From positions 3,683,701 through 3,747,700 of the forward strand of contig OZ024828.1 of NCBI GenBank assembly GCA_964016985.1: DNA of 64,000 nt, given 5' to 3'. Source of the stretch: Anodontia alba (lineage: Eukaryota; Mollusca; Bivalvia; Lucinida; Lucinidae). The translations under genes and the position numbers were made by a program. Of this stretch, positions 30,501 through 42,092 are shown piece after piece (the first letter of the stretch is position 1; every line of letters begins with the position of its first letter). The notes beneath the pieces were generated by a model, which did no database searches, was not told the origin of the DNA, and saw only the letters and a program-made list of their open reading frames with translations.

Positions 30501-33090
30501 TAGCTCACCTGAGCTCTGCTCAGGATGAGCTATTGTGATCACTTTTCGTCCGTCGTCCGTCCGTCCGTCCGTCCGTTCCCACGAGCGGGTACTTGCGTGG
30601 CTTACCATCAGCATTTTAGATACTTAAGTGGCAAAATGGTCATACCAGGCTAGCCACATAAGAGAGAGATATGGACAGGTAATCCATACTTAATCTGGCT
30701 AAATAAAGTTATTTTAATTTGTAGGCACATAATAATGGTCAGAAATCCATCCATTCCTAAGGACGTCCAAGTACCCTCGGGTACCATCTTTTTTTATGCG
30801 CCTGCGCAGTAATACATCTTTTGAAAGCCACTTAAAATCAGTAGCCCCTTATGAACAGTTAATCTATACCTAACGTGGCTAAATGGCTAGCCACATAAGA
30901 GAATGGTAGCTACTGACAGGTAATCCATACCTAATGTGGTTAAATGGCTACCCACACAAGAGAATAATAGCTATGGACAGGTAATCCAAAGCCACTTAAA
31001 ATCAGTAGCCCCTTATGGACAGTTAATCTATACCTAACGTGGCTAAATGTCTAGCCACATAAGAGAATGGTAGCTACTGACAGGTAATCCATACCTAATG
31101 TGGTTAAATGGCTACCCACACAAGAGAATAATAGCTATGGACAGGTAATCCATACCTAATGTGGCTAAATGTAATTTGTAGACACATAATGATGGACAGT
31201 AATAGGCACTTAAAATCAGTAGCCACTTAATGATTTTTGCCACAAAGTGCATAGCCACGTATGTACCCATTCGTGGGTCCGTCCGTGCGTCCGTCCGTCC
31301 GTCCGTCCGTCCGTCCGTTAACATTTTCAAACGACTTCTCCTCTGAAGCCGCTGAGCCAATTTTGCTCAAATTTCATATGGAGCCTCCTTTGGGTGGGGG
31401 AACGGAAGATTGCTAAAATTGTCGCGGTCCGTCGACTAAGATGGCCGCCATGCCCATATATGGTAAAAACCTTTAAAAATCTTCTTCTCCATAACCGAGG
31501 ATGCCTTGGGGCTGAATCTTTGCATGAATCATCGGGGACTTGAGGTCAACCAAAGTTGCTAAAAGAATTGTCGTACGTTGACGTTTGACCTTTTTACGGC
31601 AAGGTCAAGTTCGCTTCCCTATGCATTTATATGAGCTCTATACATTTTTATGGGAAAATTGTTAAGAGTTTCAAACGACTTCTCCTCAGAAGCCTCTGAG
31701 CTAATTTTGTTCAAATTTCATATGGAGCCACCTTAGTGTGGGGAAGCAAAAGATTGCTAAAATTGTCGCGGTCCGTTGACCAAGATGGCCGCCATGCCCA
31801 TATATGGTAAAAACCTTTAAAAATCTTCTTCTCCATAACCGAGGATGCCTTGGGGCTGAATCTTTGCACGAATCATCGGGGACAAGAGGTCAACCAAAGT
31901 TGCTAAAAGAATTGTCGTACGTTGATGTTTGACCTTTTTACGGCAAGGTCAAGTTCGCTTCCCTATGCATTTGTATGAGCTCTATACATTTGAATGGGAA
32001 AATTGTTAAGAGTTTCAAACGACTTCTCCTCTGAAGCCTCTGAGCTAATTTTGTTCAAATTTCATATGGAGCCACCTTAGGGTGGGGGAACGAAAGATTG
32101 CTAAAATTGTCATGGTCCGTTGACCAAGATGGCCGCCATGTCCATATATGGTAAAAACCTTTAAAAATCTTCTTCTCCATAACCGAGGATGCCTTGGGGC
32201 TGAATCTTTGCATGAATCATCGGGGACGAGAGGTCAACCAAAGGTGCTAAAAGAATTGTCGTACGTTGACGTTTGACCTTTTTACGGCAAGGTCAAGTTC
32301 GCTTCCCTATGCATTTGTATGAGCTCTATACATTTGAATGGGAAAATTGTTAAGAGTTTCAAACGACTTATCCTCTGAAGCCTCTGAGCTAATTTTGTTC
32401 AAATTTCATATGGAGCCACCTTAGTGTGGGGAAACAAAAGATTGCTAAAATTGTCGCGGTCCGTTGACCAAGATGGCCGCCATGCCCATATATGGTAAAA
32501 ACCTTTAAAAATCTTCTTCTCCAGAACCGAGAACGCCTTGGGGCTGAATCTTTGCACAAATCATCGGGAAGGAGAGGTCTACCAAAGTTGCCAAAAGAAT
32601 TGTCGTACGTTGACATTTGACCTTTTTACGGCAGGATCAAGTTTGCTTCCCTATGCATTTGTATGAGCCCCATACATTTGAATAGGAAAATTGTTGAGAA
32701 TTTTAAATTTCTTCTTCTCTGAAGCCACTGAGCCAAATTTGCTCACATTTCATATTGTGCCTTCTTAAGTCAGGGGAACGAAAGATTGCTAAAATGGTCG
32801 CGGTAGGTCAACCAAGATGGCCACCATGCCTATATATGGTAAGACCCTTTAAAAATCTTCTTCTTCAGAACTGAGGATGCCTTGGGGCTAAATCTGTGCA
32901 CAAATCATCAGGGACAGGAGATCTACCAAAATTGCTGAAAAGATTATCGTACGTTGACATTTGACCTTTTTACGGCAAGGTCAAGTTTGCTTCCCCATGC
33001 ATTTGTATGAGCCCCATAACATTTATATGGGAAAATTGTTGAGAATTTGATGACTTCTCTGAAGCCACTGAGCCAAATTTGCTCAGATTT
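30501..33090 (+). mobile_element. AGCTCACC-family element, copy 3, with a 344-bp array
   Basis: The 5' hairpin (30502-30531) has the stem AGCTCA..CTGAGC/GCTCAG..TGAGCT and is followed by a CGTCCGTCCGTCC tract. The core after 31320 is a five-unit array with an exact 344-bp period: the AAGATGG start recurs at 31438, 31782, 32126, 32470 and 32814. Four units carry CCATATATGG next to AAGATGGCCGCCAT. The 3' terminus is missing where copy 4 begins at 33092. Confidence 0.85.
30578..31277. mobile_element. MITE inside the GTCC tract of copy 3
   Basis: It begins CCCACGAGCGGGTACTTGCG and ends with the inverted match (GTACCCATTCGTGGG), 24 bp with about 5 mismatches. Inside are ~164-bp repeats (GCCACTTAAAATCA at 30827 and 30991, with a further copy near 31208) rich in GGCTAGCCAC-type sequence. 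GTCC repeats continue on both sides. Confidence 0.7.
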
Positions 33091-33091
33091 T

Positions 33092-34149
33092 TAGCTCACC
33101 TGAGCATGAAGTGCGCATGGTGAGCTATTGTGGTCAGTCAATGTCCGTCGTCCATCATGGGTCATGCGGCGTGAACAATTGCTTTAAAGGCCTACTCTAC
33201 CTACACCCCAGGGCCAATTGACTCGATACTTGGTAGGAAGCATCAGGGTGAAATGTAGATAAAAAAAATAGCTAAAATCGTTCCGATCGGAAATCCAAGA
33301 TGGCCGCCATGGCCGCCATCTTGAAAATCTTTTTCGCTTCTTCTCCTGAACCGAAAGGCCAATTGACTCCAAACTTGCTAGGAAGCATCAGGGTGACTTG
33401 TAGATCAAATATAGCTAAAATCGTGTCGGTCCAAATTCCAAGATGGCCACCATGGCAGCCATCTTGAAAATCTATTTTTCGCTTCTACTCCGAAACCCAA
33501 AAGCCAGTTGACTCCAAACTGGTTAGGAAGCATTGGGGTGACTTATAAATCAAAAATAGCTAAAATTGTGCTGATTAGAAATCCAAGATGGCCACCATGG
33601 CAGCCATCTTGAAAAGCTATTTTTCGCTTCTTCTCCTGAACCGAAAGGCCAATTGACTCCAAACTTGCTAGGAAGCATCGGGATGACTTGTACATAAAAA
33701 ATAGCTCAAATCGTGCCAATTAGAAATCGAAGATGGCCTCCATGACAGCCATCTTGAAAATCTATTTTTCGCTTCTTCTCTTAAAACTAAAAGTCAATTG
33801 ACTTGAAACTTAGTAGGAAGCATCAGGGTGACTTGTAGATCAGAAAATAGCTATAATCATTCCGATCGGAAATCCAAGATGGCAGCCATCTTGAAAATCT
33901 ATTTTTTGCTTCTTCTACTGCACCGAAATGCCAGTTGACTCAAAAGTTGGTAGGAGGCATTGGGGGTGACTTATTTTACTTGTAACGTTTAGAAAATTTC
34001 AGCATTTTAACCTTGTAAGCAAGATATTTCAAAAACTGTTTAAGCCATTGCCTTGTCATAAGAGTATTGGAAAAATGTTGCATGCCATCTGCATATCTGC
34101 AGTGGCGGTTTCACTCAGGTGAGCGAGTTGTGGCCCGTGGGCCTCTTGT
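33092..34149 (+). mobile_element. AGCTCACC-family element, copy 4
   Basis: The 5' hairpin (33093-33126) is partly mismatched. The core has the same ~145-bp unit as copy 2. The 3' end has CTCAGGTGAGC (34113-34123), GGCCCGTGGGCC (34132-34143) and TCTTGTT. It either inserted into copy 3 or joined to it. Confidence 0.85.
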
Positions 34150-34189
34150 TTTTTTTTGTTTTTTGTTTTTGTTTTGTTTTTTGTTGTTA

Positions 34190-34330
34190 TTTTTTTATTC
34201 ATATTTCTCTGCAAAAACATAACTGTTGTAAGACATTACAAGTGCATTGGTGAAGTGCTTCTAATGTGTAAGCATAACATGTTTTTGTGGAGAAATAAGA
34301 AAAATTATTTACCTGAATTCCCAACTTATC
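34190..34330. mobile_element. Family C MITE, diverged
   Basis: ATTTCTCTGCAAAAACATAA and GTGGAGAAATAAGAAAAA form the arms, around a T-rich left flank. The segment 34331-34570 to its right holds nothing recognised. Confidence 0.6.
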
Positions 34331-34583
34331 TACATTTGTATTCTGTGGTGCTAGTCTATAGATTTAATCCTAGAATATGTGCAGGTATTTGTGCAATTTT
34401 ATTACCTAAGGAATATTATTATCAGCATAAAAATAACATAGTTTTAGAAATTAAGGGTTTGCACACTGTTATAAATTAGTCAAGTTATCTGTTATATTTA
34501 TTAATATATGAAATTTGCACTGCAGCCTCTTTATAATACTGTTTCTGAGATACAAAGAAAAAATCGCGTTTAAGCACGGAATT

Positions 34584-34825
34584 CAATTTCGTGGAGATTG
34601 ATCATGAAATAGTTTCTACGGTCATTCTCTCCCTTCCGCTGATTCAAGAAGGGCAGTTGTCAGTTTCTGGCGAAAGAATGTGCACAATACTGGTCAACAG
34701 CTTAGAGGACTAAGCCTGCCCAGTAAACGTGTGGTTAGGTAAACTGACCACGCTCGACATTACCCCATTGGGTTGACTGGGCCGTAAAACCTCAACACAA
34801 ATAAATCAATTATAATAGCTATCAT
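34584..34825 (+). mobile_element. SINE-1, 5'-truncated
   Basis: It starts within the body at TTTCGTGGAGATTGATCATG and ends after CCTCAACACAAATAAATC plus ~20 bp of AT-rich tail. GCACGGAATT flanks it at 34574-34583 and 34826-34835, a likely target duplication. It lies in intron 3. Confidence 0.8.
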
Positions 34826-35106
34826 GCACGGAATTTGATTTTAAGCTAAAGCAACCACAAACATAATGAAATGTCAAAGATATCATACCCACAACCCACG
34901 TAAAGGCAATCCCAACCACCCCACTCCTCCACCCAATGTTTTTTTTCTGGAATAGCCCTTAGCTACACAGGTGTGTAGTAGCCATACAAAAAATAATTTT
35001 TTATAAATGACTCGGGTTCACTGTTGTTCTGTTTGTAGTATTCATTCTCTTACTTTCATTTTGTAAATGAGCCCTCATCTGTGTGTTTAATCATAATGTT
35101 GAGAAG

Positions 35107-35316
35107 TTAACCATTGTCCTGCTAAACACAAATATATCCTGCTTTTGCAAACAGTGTAGATCCAGATCAGTTGGCTTCTGAAGAAGCCAACTGATCTGGA
35201 TCTACACTATTTGCCACTTAGTATTTGAATTTATAGCAATAATCTGGATCAAGTAATATGATTGGCTGAAAATTAGAAGTGGGTGTGGCATCTTCATTCA
35301 GCATGGCAAGGGTTAA
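35107..35316. mobile_element. Family A (piggyBac-type) MITE
   Basis: TTAACCATTGTCCTGCTAAA at the left and CAGCATGGCAAGGGTTAA at the right. The inner hairpin has the core GTTGGCTTC/GAAGCCAAC. Confidence 0.85.
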
Positions 35317-35465
35317 TTTATATATTTTCTGTGTTGATCCACTGGTAAATTATGTTTTCCTTAAGAAATGAAAAAAAAAAATGTATATATAATATGATGA
35401 AGATACCCCATCTTATGTGTAGCTATGTGTTTGATAATTAATTTCTTCATTACCTGTCCTTACAG

Positions 35466-36889
35466 ATTTAGAGCAGAAGCAGGTGCCTTCCATCTTGATG
35501 CTGTATTCCAATGACTGTTCTGCCCACCAGAAGGTAGTTGAGGCACTAGCAGGATTTCTTATTGAGACATGTAATTGTAACGTACATGTCGATATGTTTG
35601 AGGAACAGATAATTCATGATCGTGGATTAGATGAATGGCTGGTTGAAAAACTGCAAGAAGCTGAATTTATTATTGTGGTTAGTTCCATAGGAGCTAGATT
35701 ACGGTGTTGTAAGAAAAAAGTACGATTTAAATTTGATCCCGAACGAACATTGCCGGATTATTTTGCAGTAGCAGTGGATTATGTTGCAGAGAAAATGCGC
35801 GTGGAAAGATCAAAGGAAATACCATTGACAGCATTCATTGCAGTGTATATGGATTATTCAACGGCCAGTGATATCCCACCACAGTTAGAAATGGCATTTA
35901 AATTTTGTTTGATGAAAGATATTAGTGCTCTGTTTTGTCACTTACATAGAATAAATGGGGAACCAACTAAAGATGGGGTTCCGGTTCTCGGTTTATCTGA
36001 AGAAACTTACGATGTCTCGGAGATGGGCATGGAATTACGGGTTGCAATAGAATCAGCCAAAGAATTTTTCCGATGTAACCCTGGTTGGGTCGAGGAAACG
36101 ATGGAGCAGGCTCCTCTTCTTGGCAAATCAAAACTTCGACACACAAGAAAAAGTTCGTATGAGCCCCTTTTGGGTCCACCGGAAAAACATATCTTGCCAC
36201 TAAATGAGCAAAAGCAAATGGAGAAAAAAGAAAAATCATTCCAGAAGATACCAAAGTTTTCTAAGGCCAAGCAGGATATACCAAAGTCATTTCATAATAA
36301 ACAGAACTCGTGTCCTTCATCTCTGAATGATCACCTGGTGATCCCTGCCCCCACACTTCAGTCAATCAATTCACGGAGTTGTGAGAACTTTCAGATGTCA
36401 AATCCAAGATGTGACACTTGTGGTCAAGACTGGCATGCTATCCAGACTATTGAAAGTAAGGGGAGTAACTCTAAACCTACTCAGGAAATTGAAATGGAAG
36501 AAATGGAGTCTGGTAGTCAGAGTGGCAGGTCCAAAAGTAAATCTATGCCAACCATGAATAGACACAGTCTGTACAGTTCACAGACAGTGTTCAGAGCAGA
36601 GGTTCATAAAGAGTGGGACGACCAGGATGAGAAGTTGTCCCAGGCTGATTCTGAAGACACTGCTTCTCATACTGATTCGGTCATTGATGATTTAGAAAAA
36701 GATATAAACTCAATTGTTAGCCCAAGGAACATAGTGGCTGAAAACTTGTCTCCAGGAGATGAGTTTTCTGGTTCAAAACCAGCAACGAAACTGTCTCTCT
36801 TTCCTCCATCACTATCAACGAACCTGGCCCTGCCATCTGTAAGGTTTTGCGATGAAACTGTTGCTAGTGAAAGCACTGAACACTTTTAG
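35466..36889 (+). CDS. IL-17-receptor-like gene, SEFIR and tail exon (3' terminal)
   Basis: The exon starts after TTACAG (35465) and ends at TAG 36887-36889; together the four visible exons give 559 residues with no frame break. Numbering from 35483, residues ~3-155 form a SEFIR domain: SILMLYSND (strand A), VVEALAGFL, VHVDMFEEQIIHDRG (the box after strand B), EWLVEKL and FIIVVSS (strand C). SEFIR recruits Act1-type adaptors by SEFIR-SEFIR contact at the plasma membrane in IL-17 signalling. The ~260-residue tail is Ser/Lys/Glu-rich and has a PTQE (PxQE) motif at 36476-36487 that could bind TRAFs. Orthology to a given vertebrate IL17R is not decided. No clear AATAAA was found in the next 2 kb. 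Confidence 0.92.
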
Positions 36890-36904
36890 ATAGGTCTTTA
36901 TTTA

Positions 36905-37270
36905 TTAATGCTTAACACTCTGGGCAAATTCAACAGATGACAAAGTGATATTTTTTTTCTTATTTTTTTTTCCAGAAAATGGGCTTTGACATTCCCGAGG
37001 AGACAATTTGCAGCCTATTTTCTGGAAAAAAAAAAAAGCAAAACATTTCAAAATGTTGTCTGCTGAAATTTTTACTCAGAGTAAAATCTATCTATATTTA
37101 CCCTAATTATTCAGACAGTCAGGCCTGAGCAAACTGTAGACCAAGATCAGATGCCACATTACAACATTCGATCAGGGTCTACACTATTTGCTACACAGTT
37201 TTTAGACATATCAATAGATACAAAAAGGAAGTTGTTGAAATTTTATAACAAGTATGATAAGGTGTGAAGC
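36905..37270. mobile_element. Family D MITE then family F MITE
   Basis: 36905-37090 has TTAACACTCTGGGCAAATTC and the opposing GTCTGCTGAAATTTTTACTC. 37095-37270 has TTTACCCTAATTATTCAGAC and a degenerate CTGTAGACCAAGATCAGATG hairpin. If the receptor transcript extends here, they would lie in its 3' UTR. Confidence 0.7.
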
Positions 37271-37316
37271 ATAGTTATAGATAAGGCTTTTTTGTCATCC
37301 ATAAAGTGCAGAAAGT

Positions 37317-37860
37317 ACAGGGAGAACTATTGCGCTATCCCTGGCGTCGGCGTTGGCATCAGTTAAAAATGTTAACGTCAGAAGTTTTCAAGACCTTATA
37401 TTTTCTGAATCCTAGGATTTTGTTAATATTTGTTATGATTATAGTTGTTGGTCCAAAATTTTATTGAGCACTATCCACACCCCTGCTTATGACCTAGAGA
37501 TCAAGGTCATGGACTTAGAAATTGTATGTTTATGTTTTGTGTCAAAGTTTTCAAAATCTCTTAATTTCCAAGTCCTTGCATGGATTTACTTTATATTTAG
37601 CATGATTATAGATATTGGTCCAAAATTTTATTCGGCACTATCCCCACCCCTGCTATTGACTTAGAGGTCAAGGTCACTGACTTAGAAAGTTATGTTAAAG
37701 TTTTGCGTCAAATTATTTAAGATCTCTTAATTTCTAAATCCTTGCAGAGATTTACTTTATATTTGGCATGATTATAGATATTGGTCCAAAATTTTATTTG
37801 GCACTATCCCCACCTAGAGATCAAGGTCACTGACTTAGAAAGGGGGGAGTTCAAAATCTG
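37317..37860. repeat. ~175-bp tandem array
   Basis: Three units carry GATTATAGATATTGGTCCAA and a GAGGTCAAGGTCACTGACTT-type block. It is related to the 180-bp unit at 19501 (CACTATCCCCACCCCT, then AGGTCAAGGTCAC), but no terminal hairpin was found. Confidence 0.75.
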
Positions 37861-38930
37861 CCCACTCATGGATTTCCTTCAAACTTTGTATGTTACTAAG
37901 ACAAGGCCCAACAACTATAAAAAGGGCATTGTTTTCTAGATAAAAGATTAATTGGCCTTAGGAGAGCTCCCTGATGTACACCAGGCTTATAAATATACCT
38001 GTCTCAAAATCTATCAGTATGAAATCAACAATTCAACAAGATCACCAATAATGCTTGTTGTCATAGTGAAGGAACTCCATAAGGAATATTTGACTACCAT
38101 AAAAGAAAATTTGTATACATTTTTGTTATAACTATATCAAATTTTGAAAATCAAATCCTGATTGAATTTTACCTGAAAATAAGAAAAACAAGAAATTCAT
38201 CTTCAAATTATGAATGTTCCACTTCTTGTCAATGTATGATTTTTGCCTAAAAATATGTCACATATGTCTTCTGTCTAGAAAATGCATGATATGCACTTAG
38301 GTTGATTTAGTGTAAAATTAAAAAGAAAAATAACAACTATTCAAAGACGTTCCAAATATTCTGAATCCATCAGATAAGTAATTGAAATGACGTTATTTTA
38401 TTTTAAACATTCCAGAGAACCAATTTCTGGCAAAAACCCGATTAGATGAGCATCAGTTATGAAAAGTGGCTGGTGCATTACATAGACCATAAGTACTTAG
38501 TTCATACTCGAAGTTGCATAACACATATTGTTATTACCAGAAAAGGTGATTCTATACAGGCAATTTATTATGGACCAAAACAAAAACCTAAACCATAATG
38601 AAACAAATATAAATCAATTATTATGTGTACTTCCACATTTTGCTGTAATCTGGTTTGTCATATTTACTGTTTAAAAACATTATGTTACCGATTTTCAGTT
38701 TGAAAGAAATTATGTTAAAATAATGCAGAAAGGCATGGCCAGTTTTTATGTTGAAATAATAGGATGACAAGAACTGGAACCTAGTTTATTTAAAGATCAA
38801 ATTTGTCAGTAAATAATTACGCAGTTGAAATCTGGGAGCAGCTTGAAATTAATTTAAAATGTAAAAGCTCCAATATCATATGAAAGATGTTCTTCATCCA
38901 AAATTATATCAATATCCAAATACTTAGTGT
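37861..38930. other. Low-repeat interval downstream of the receptor gene
   Basis: AT-rich sequence without MITE or array signatures and without long open frames. It could be receptor 3' UTR or intergenic DNA. I see no functional element. Confidence 0.4.
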
Positions 38931-38934
38931 AAAT

Positions 38935-39360
38935 ACATTACCGTATTTACCTTAAGTATTGGCAGTTTGGCACACCTTATTTACTTACCATACTTGTCTT
39001 AAAACTTGACCTAGTCCATACTACTGCCTGTTGATGGTTCTTAAATATTGCTGTATGTATGCAAACAGTGTAGACCCTGATGAGATGCCACACTCTGCAG
39101 CATCTGATCTGGGTCTTCACTGTTTGCAAAGACCTATCTGTTCCAGTTCTTAGGATTATTATGGTACCCTAAATATTCAGATAGACATGCTTCAGCAGTG
39201 TAGATCTAGATCATGGGTCAGGGTCTGCTGTTTGCTATTATGCAAGCACTTTAGATTTAGGCATATCTTAGGTAGTAGAATGGATCTGTTCTAATTTCAG
39301 GACAAGTATATAAGGAGTTACAGTTTCTGAATAATTATGGTAAATACAGTATATGATATG
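38935..39360. mobile_element. Two family F MITEs, one after the other
   Basis: 38935-39160 begins TTACCGTATTTACCTTAAGT and has the GCAAACAGTGTAGACCCTGA hairpin. 39165-39360 has TACCCTAAATATTCAGATAG and ends AATTATGGTAAATACAGTA. Confidence 0.7.
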
Positions 39361-39439
39361 CATGTTAGGAAAAACCTGGACCAGCCTGCACAGTTTTGTA
39401 GCCTGGTCTCTGAGTTACTTACAGAACCAGATGACTTGT

Positions 39440-39887
39440 TAAGGAAGCATATCTTATGATAATTCTCAATTCTGAGATAATTTTTTTCCAGTTCTTTATG
39501 AAAACTTATGTTGACGATACTCATTAGAAACGCCTCAGTGTTTTTATGGAGAAATTAGAAAATTATCCCAGAATTATCATCAAGTCCTCTGAGAACCCTG
39601 AACCATCAATTATATGTGCTTAAAGAGGAATACACAAATATATTGGAAGATGATTTTTGTTGTTTTAAATTGGCACAAAAACATCTTGTTGCTATCCTTT
39701 ACGTGATTGCCTTGTCTACCTTTAATTGTTGCCAACAACATTCTGATTTTTTTTTTATTTTAGAGGAAGGAGACTTGATCTGTCATTTGATGACTTTCCT
39801 CTGAAAAAAAAAAGTGTTTTAGAAAGTCGTCTGCTAATGTTGTGACTGATCCTTGAAGAGTTAAGATGTTTGTGAAGAACACACACA

Positions 39888-39927
<40 letters not shown>

Positions 39928-40057
39928 ACACATACACATGTGCAATTTGCATAAAATGGAAAAAGGTGGATTCTCTCACAGCAGGTCACTTATCATATTA
40001 GTAGATGACATATCTATGTTTTGTTTTTTTTTTGTTGTTGTTTTTTTTTTTTTTTTT

Positions 40058-40089
<32 letters not shown>

Positions 40090-40225
40090 TTTTGAGAAAA
40101 ATAGGATATGACATTTTTTTGTGAAGCGCATAAAACATCAAGCCCTGTTTTCTGCAAAAAAATTAGAAACTTATTTTTACATATTTTCTGCTAATATTTA
40201 CAGGTGGCGCTTTAAGGGTTAAGCA
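39440..40225. repeat. Degenerate MITEs with CA and T microsatellites
   Basis: 39440-39560 has family C arms. A CA tract lies at about 39889-39938, and T-runs of tens of bases at 40018-40093. The segment ending 40221 (GGTGGCGCTTTAAGGGTTAA) is the right end of a family B copy. No gene was seen. Confidence 0.65.
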
Positions 40226-40439
40226 ATTAGAGAAGACTTTTTTTTTTTTTTTTGTTTTTTTTTTTTTTGTTTTGAGAAAATCTCAGTTTTTTGATGTCCA
40301 AATTTTATGACTTGCATACCATTACAGATACTGACATAATAACTCTTCTGTTACCATAGCAACTAAGCTGTTCAGATTTGACTTTTGGTCGTACTTGACA
40401 TGTAACTTTAATATCTTTTTTTATTAGTAAACAGTTTAC

Positions 40440-40580
40440 ACCAAGAACTCTGGGTAAAACTTTCAGCAGATGATATTTTAAAATACTCCAATGGAGACAG
40501 TTTGTATGAAATGTCAAATCCTGTTTTCTGGGAAAAATAAGAAACATGTCGTCAATTTGTCATCTGCTCCCAGAGAGTGG
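40440..40580. mobile_element. Family D MITE, left arm shortened
   Basis: GAACTCTGGGTAAAACTTTC and GAGACAGTTTGTATGAAATG with TTCTGGGAAAAATAAGA. A T-rich stretch with two long T-runs precedes it (40239-40268). Confidence 0.65.
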
Positions 40581-40600
40581 TAATGGTTAGTCTATCTTGT

Positions 40601-40904
40601 TGCCGGCCTCGGTGGCTCAGTCGGATGCTCATTGGACTGGAGATCAGGAGGTCGCTGGTTTGATCCCCGCTGGGTCTGTCAACATTCTTTCATGGAGATT
40701 GATCCTGAAATATTTCCTTAGGTCATTCTCTCTCTTCCCCCGATTCAAGAAGGGCAGTTGTCTGTTTCTGGCAAAAGAATGTGCACAAGTACTGGTTAAC
40801 TGCTTAGAGGACTAAGTCTGCCCAGGAAAAAGTGTGGTTAGGTAAACTGACTGCACTTGACATGACCCAAATGGGTTGATTGGGCCATAAAATCTCAACA
40901 CATA
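40601..40904 (+). mobile_element. SINE-1, full length, diverged
   Basis: The head GCCGGCCTCGGTGGCTCAG has the B-box-like GGTTTGATCCCC. The body and the CATAAAATCTCAACACA tail are present. It is more diverged than the 12094 copy, so probably older. Confidence 0.85.
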
Positions 40905-41059
40905 TCCTGTTAAATCAAATGGCCCTCTGTTGTATTGCATGCTGTAAATCCCTTTGATATTCTGATTCCAGGTGAAATGGCAAGATGAAATCCATGCATC
41001 ATTAGCTGAGATATTCTCAAACAAACTATTGTTTCTTCGATCACTTAATTTAGTGTTAA

Positions 41060-41250
41060 ATGCATACCTTCAGATAAGATGCTTTTTCAACCAAAAATTA
41101 AAAGTTTTGTTATTTCTGCATGAAAATATATGTTGTGGGTACTCATTAGAAGCGCCTCATCGAGGTGCTTCTAATGAGTACCCACAACATATGTTTTCAT
41201 GCAGAAATAAAAAAAAATATATGGATACCTCCTCTTATCTTGATCTATGT
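41060..41250. mobile_element. Family C hairpin MITE, near perfect
   Basis: CAGATAAGATGCTTTTTCAA at the left and ACCTCCTCTTATCTTGATCT at the right. The arms meet at GCGCCTCATCGAGGTGC. Confidence 0.85.
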
Positions 41251-41499
41251 AAATGTATTTGATCAAAATGTTTATTTACTGATATATTTTGTCTTGATAT
41301 TGACAATATATGTTGCTTTATTACAATTTTATAGGCTTAATGTGCAATACAGTGCTATGTTATTTGCTATGTTTTTGAAGATATATTATAAACCAACACA
41401 ATTAAATGGGCTACATGACTGTAGCTCCAGATATGAGGAGTTTCCATATGATTTTTTTTTTTTTTTTTCATTTTCTCCACGAATACATATGTTGTCAAT

Positions 41500-41710
41500 G
41501 AGTTGTTAAGGAGGAGTACATCATGATGATTCTGGGATAATTTCCTTCAGTTCTCCATAAAAACATATGTTGTGGGTACTCATTAAAGCTGAGGCGCTTC
41601 AAATAAGTACCACAACATATGTTTTCATGGAGAAATAATTAAAATTATCCCAGAATCTTCACTAAATACTCCTTAACAACTCCTCTGTGTTGTAATGCTG
41701 AGGCATTTCT
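41500..41710. mobile_element. Family C-related MITE
   Basis: GAGGAGTACATCATGATGAT and the facing TACTCCTTAACAACTCCTCT form outer arms. ACATATGTTGTGGGTACTCA and its complement form the inner arms. Confidence 0.7.
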
Positions 41711-41799
41711 AATGAGTACCCAGATTTTTCATATGCTGTATACAAGTGTCCCCAAGAGATACCAAAAGAAGACTATCTAACTGCATTTCACGGTTACAA

Positions 41800-42092
41800 G
41801 CCAGCCTCAGTGGATCAGTTGGATGCGCGTCCGACTGGTGATCAGGAGTTTGCGGGTTCCACCCCAGCCAGATCGGCAACATTCTTGATCATGAAATATT
41901 TTCTATGGTCATTCTCTCCCTTCTGCTGATTCAAGAAGAGCAGTTGTCAGTTTCTGGTGAAAGATTGTGCACAATACCGGTTAACCGCTTAGGGGAATAA
42001 GCTTGCCCAGTAAAAGTGTGGTTAGGTTAACTGAACGCACTCGACATGACTGCATTGGGTTGACTGAGCCGTAAAACCTCAGCACAAACAAA
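41800..42092 (+). mobile_element. SINE-1, full length
   Basis: The head AGCCAGCCTCAGTGGATCAG has the B-box-like GGTTCCACCCC, and the tail is CCTCAGCACAAACAAA. A 13-bp target duplication, TTCACGGTTACAA, lies at 41787-41799 and 42093-42105. Confidence 0.9.

Noticed and set aside
35967..36876. Minus-strand frames opposite the SEFIR exon
   Set aside because: They are antisense shadows of the receptor coding sequence and lack any motif of their own.
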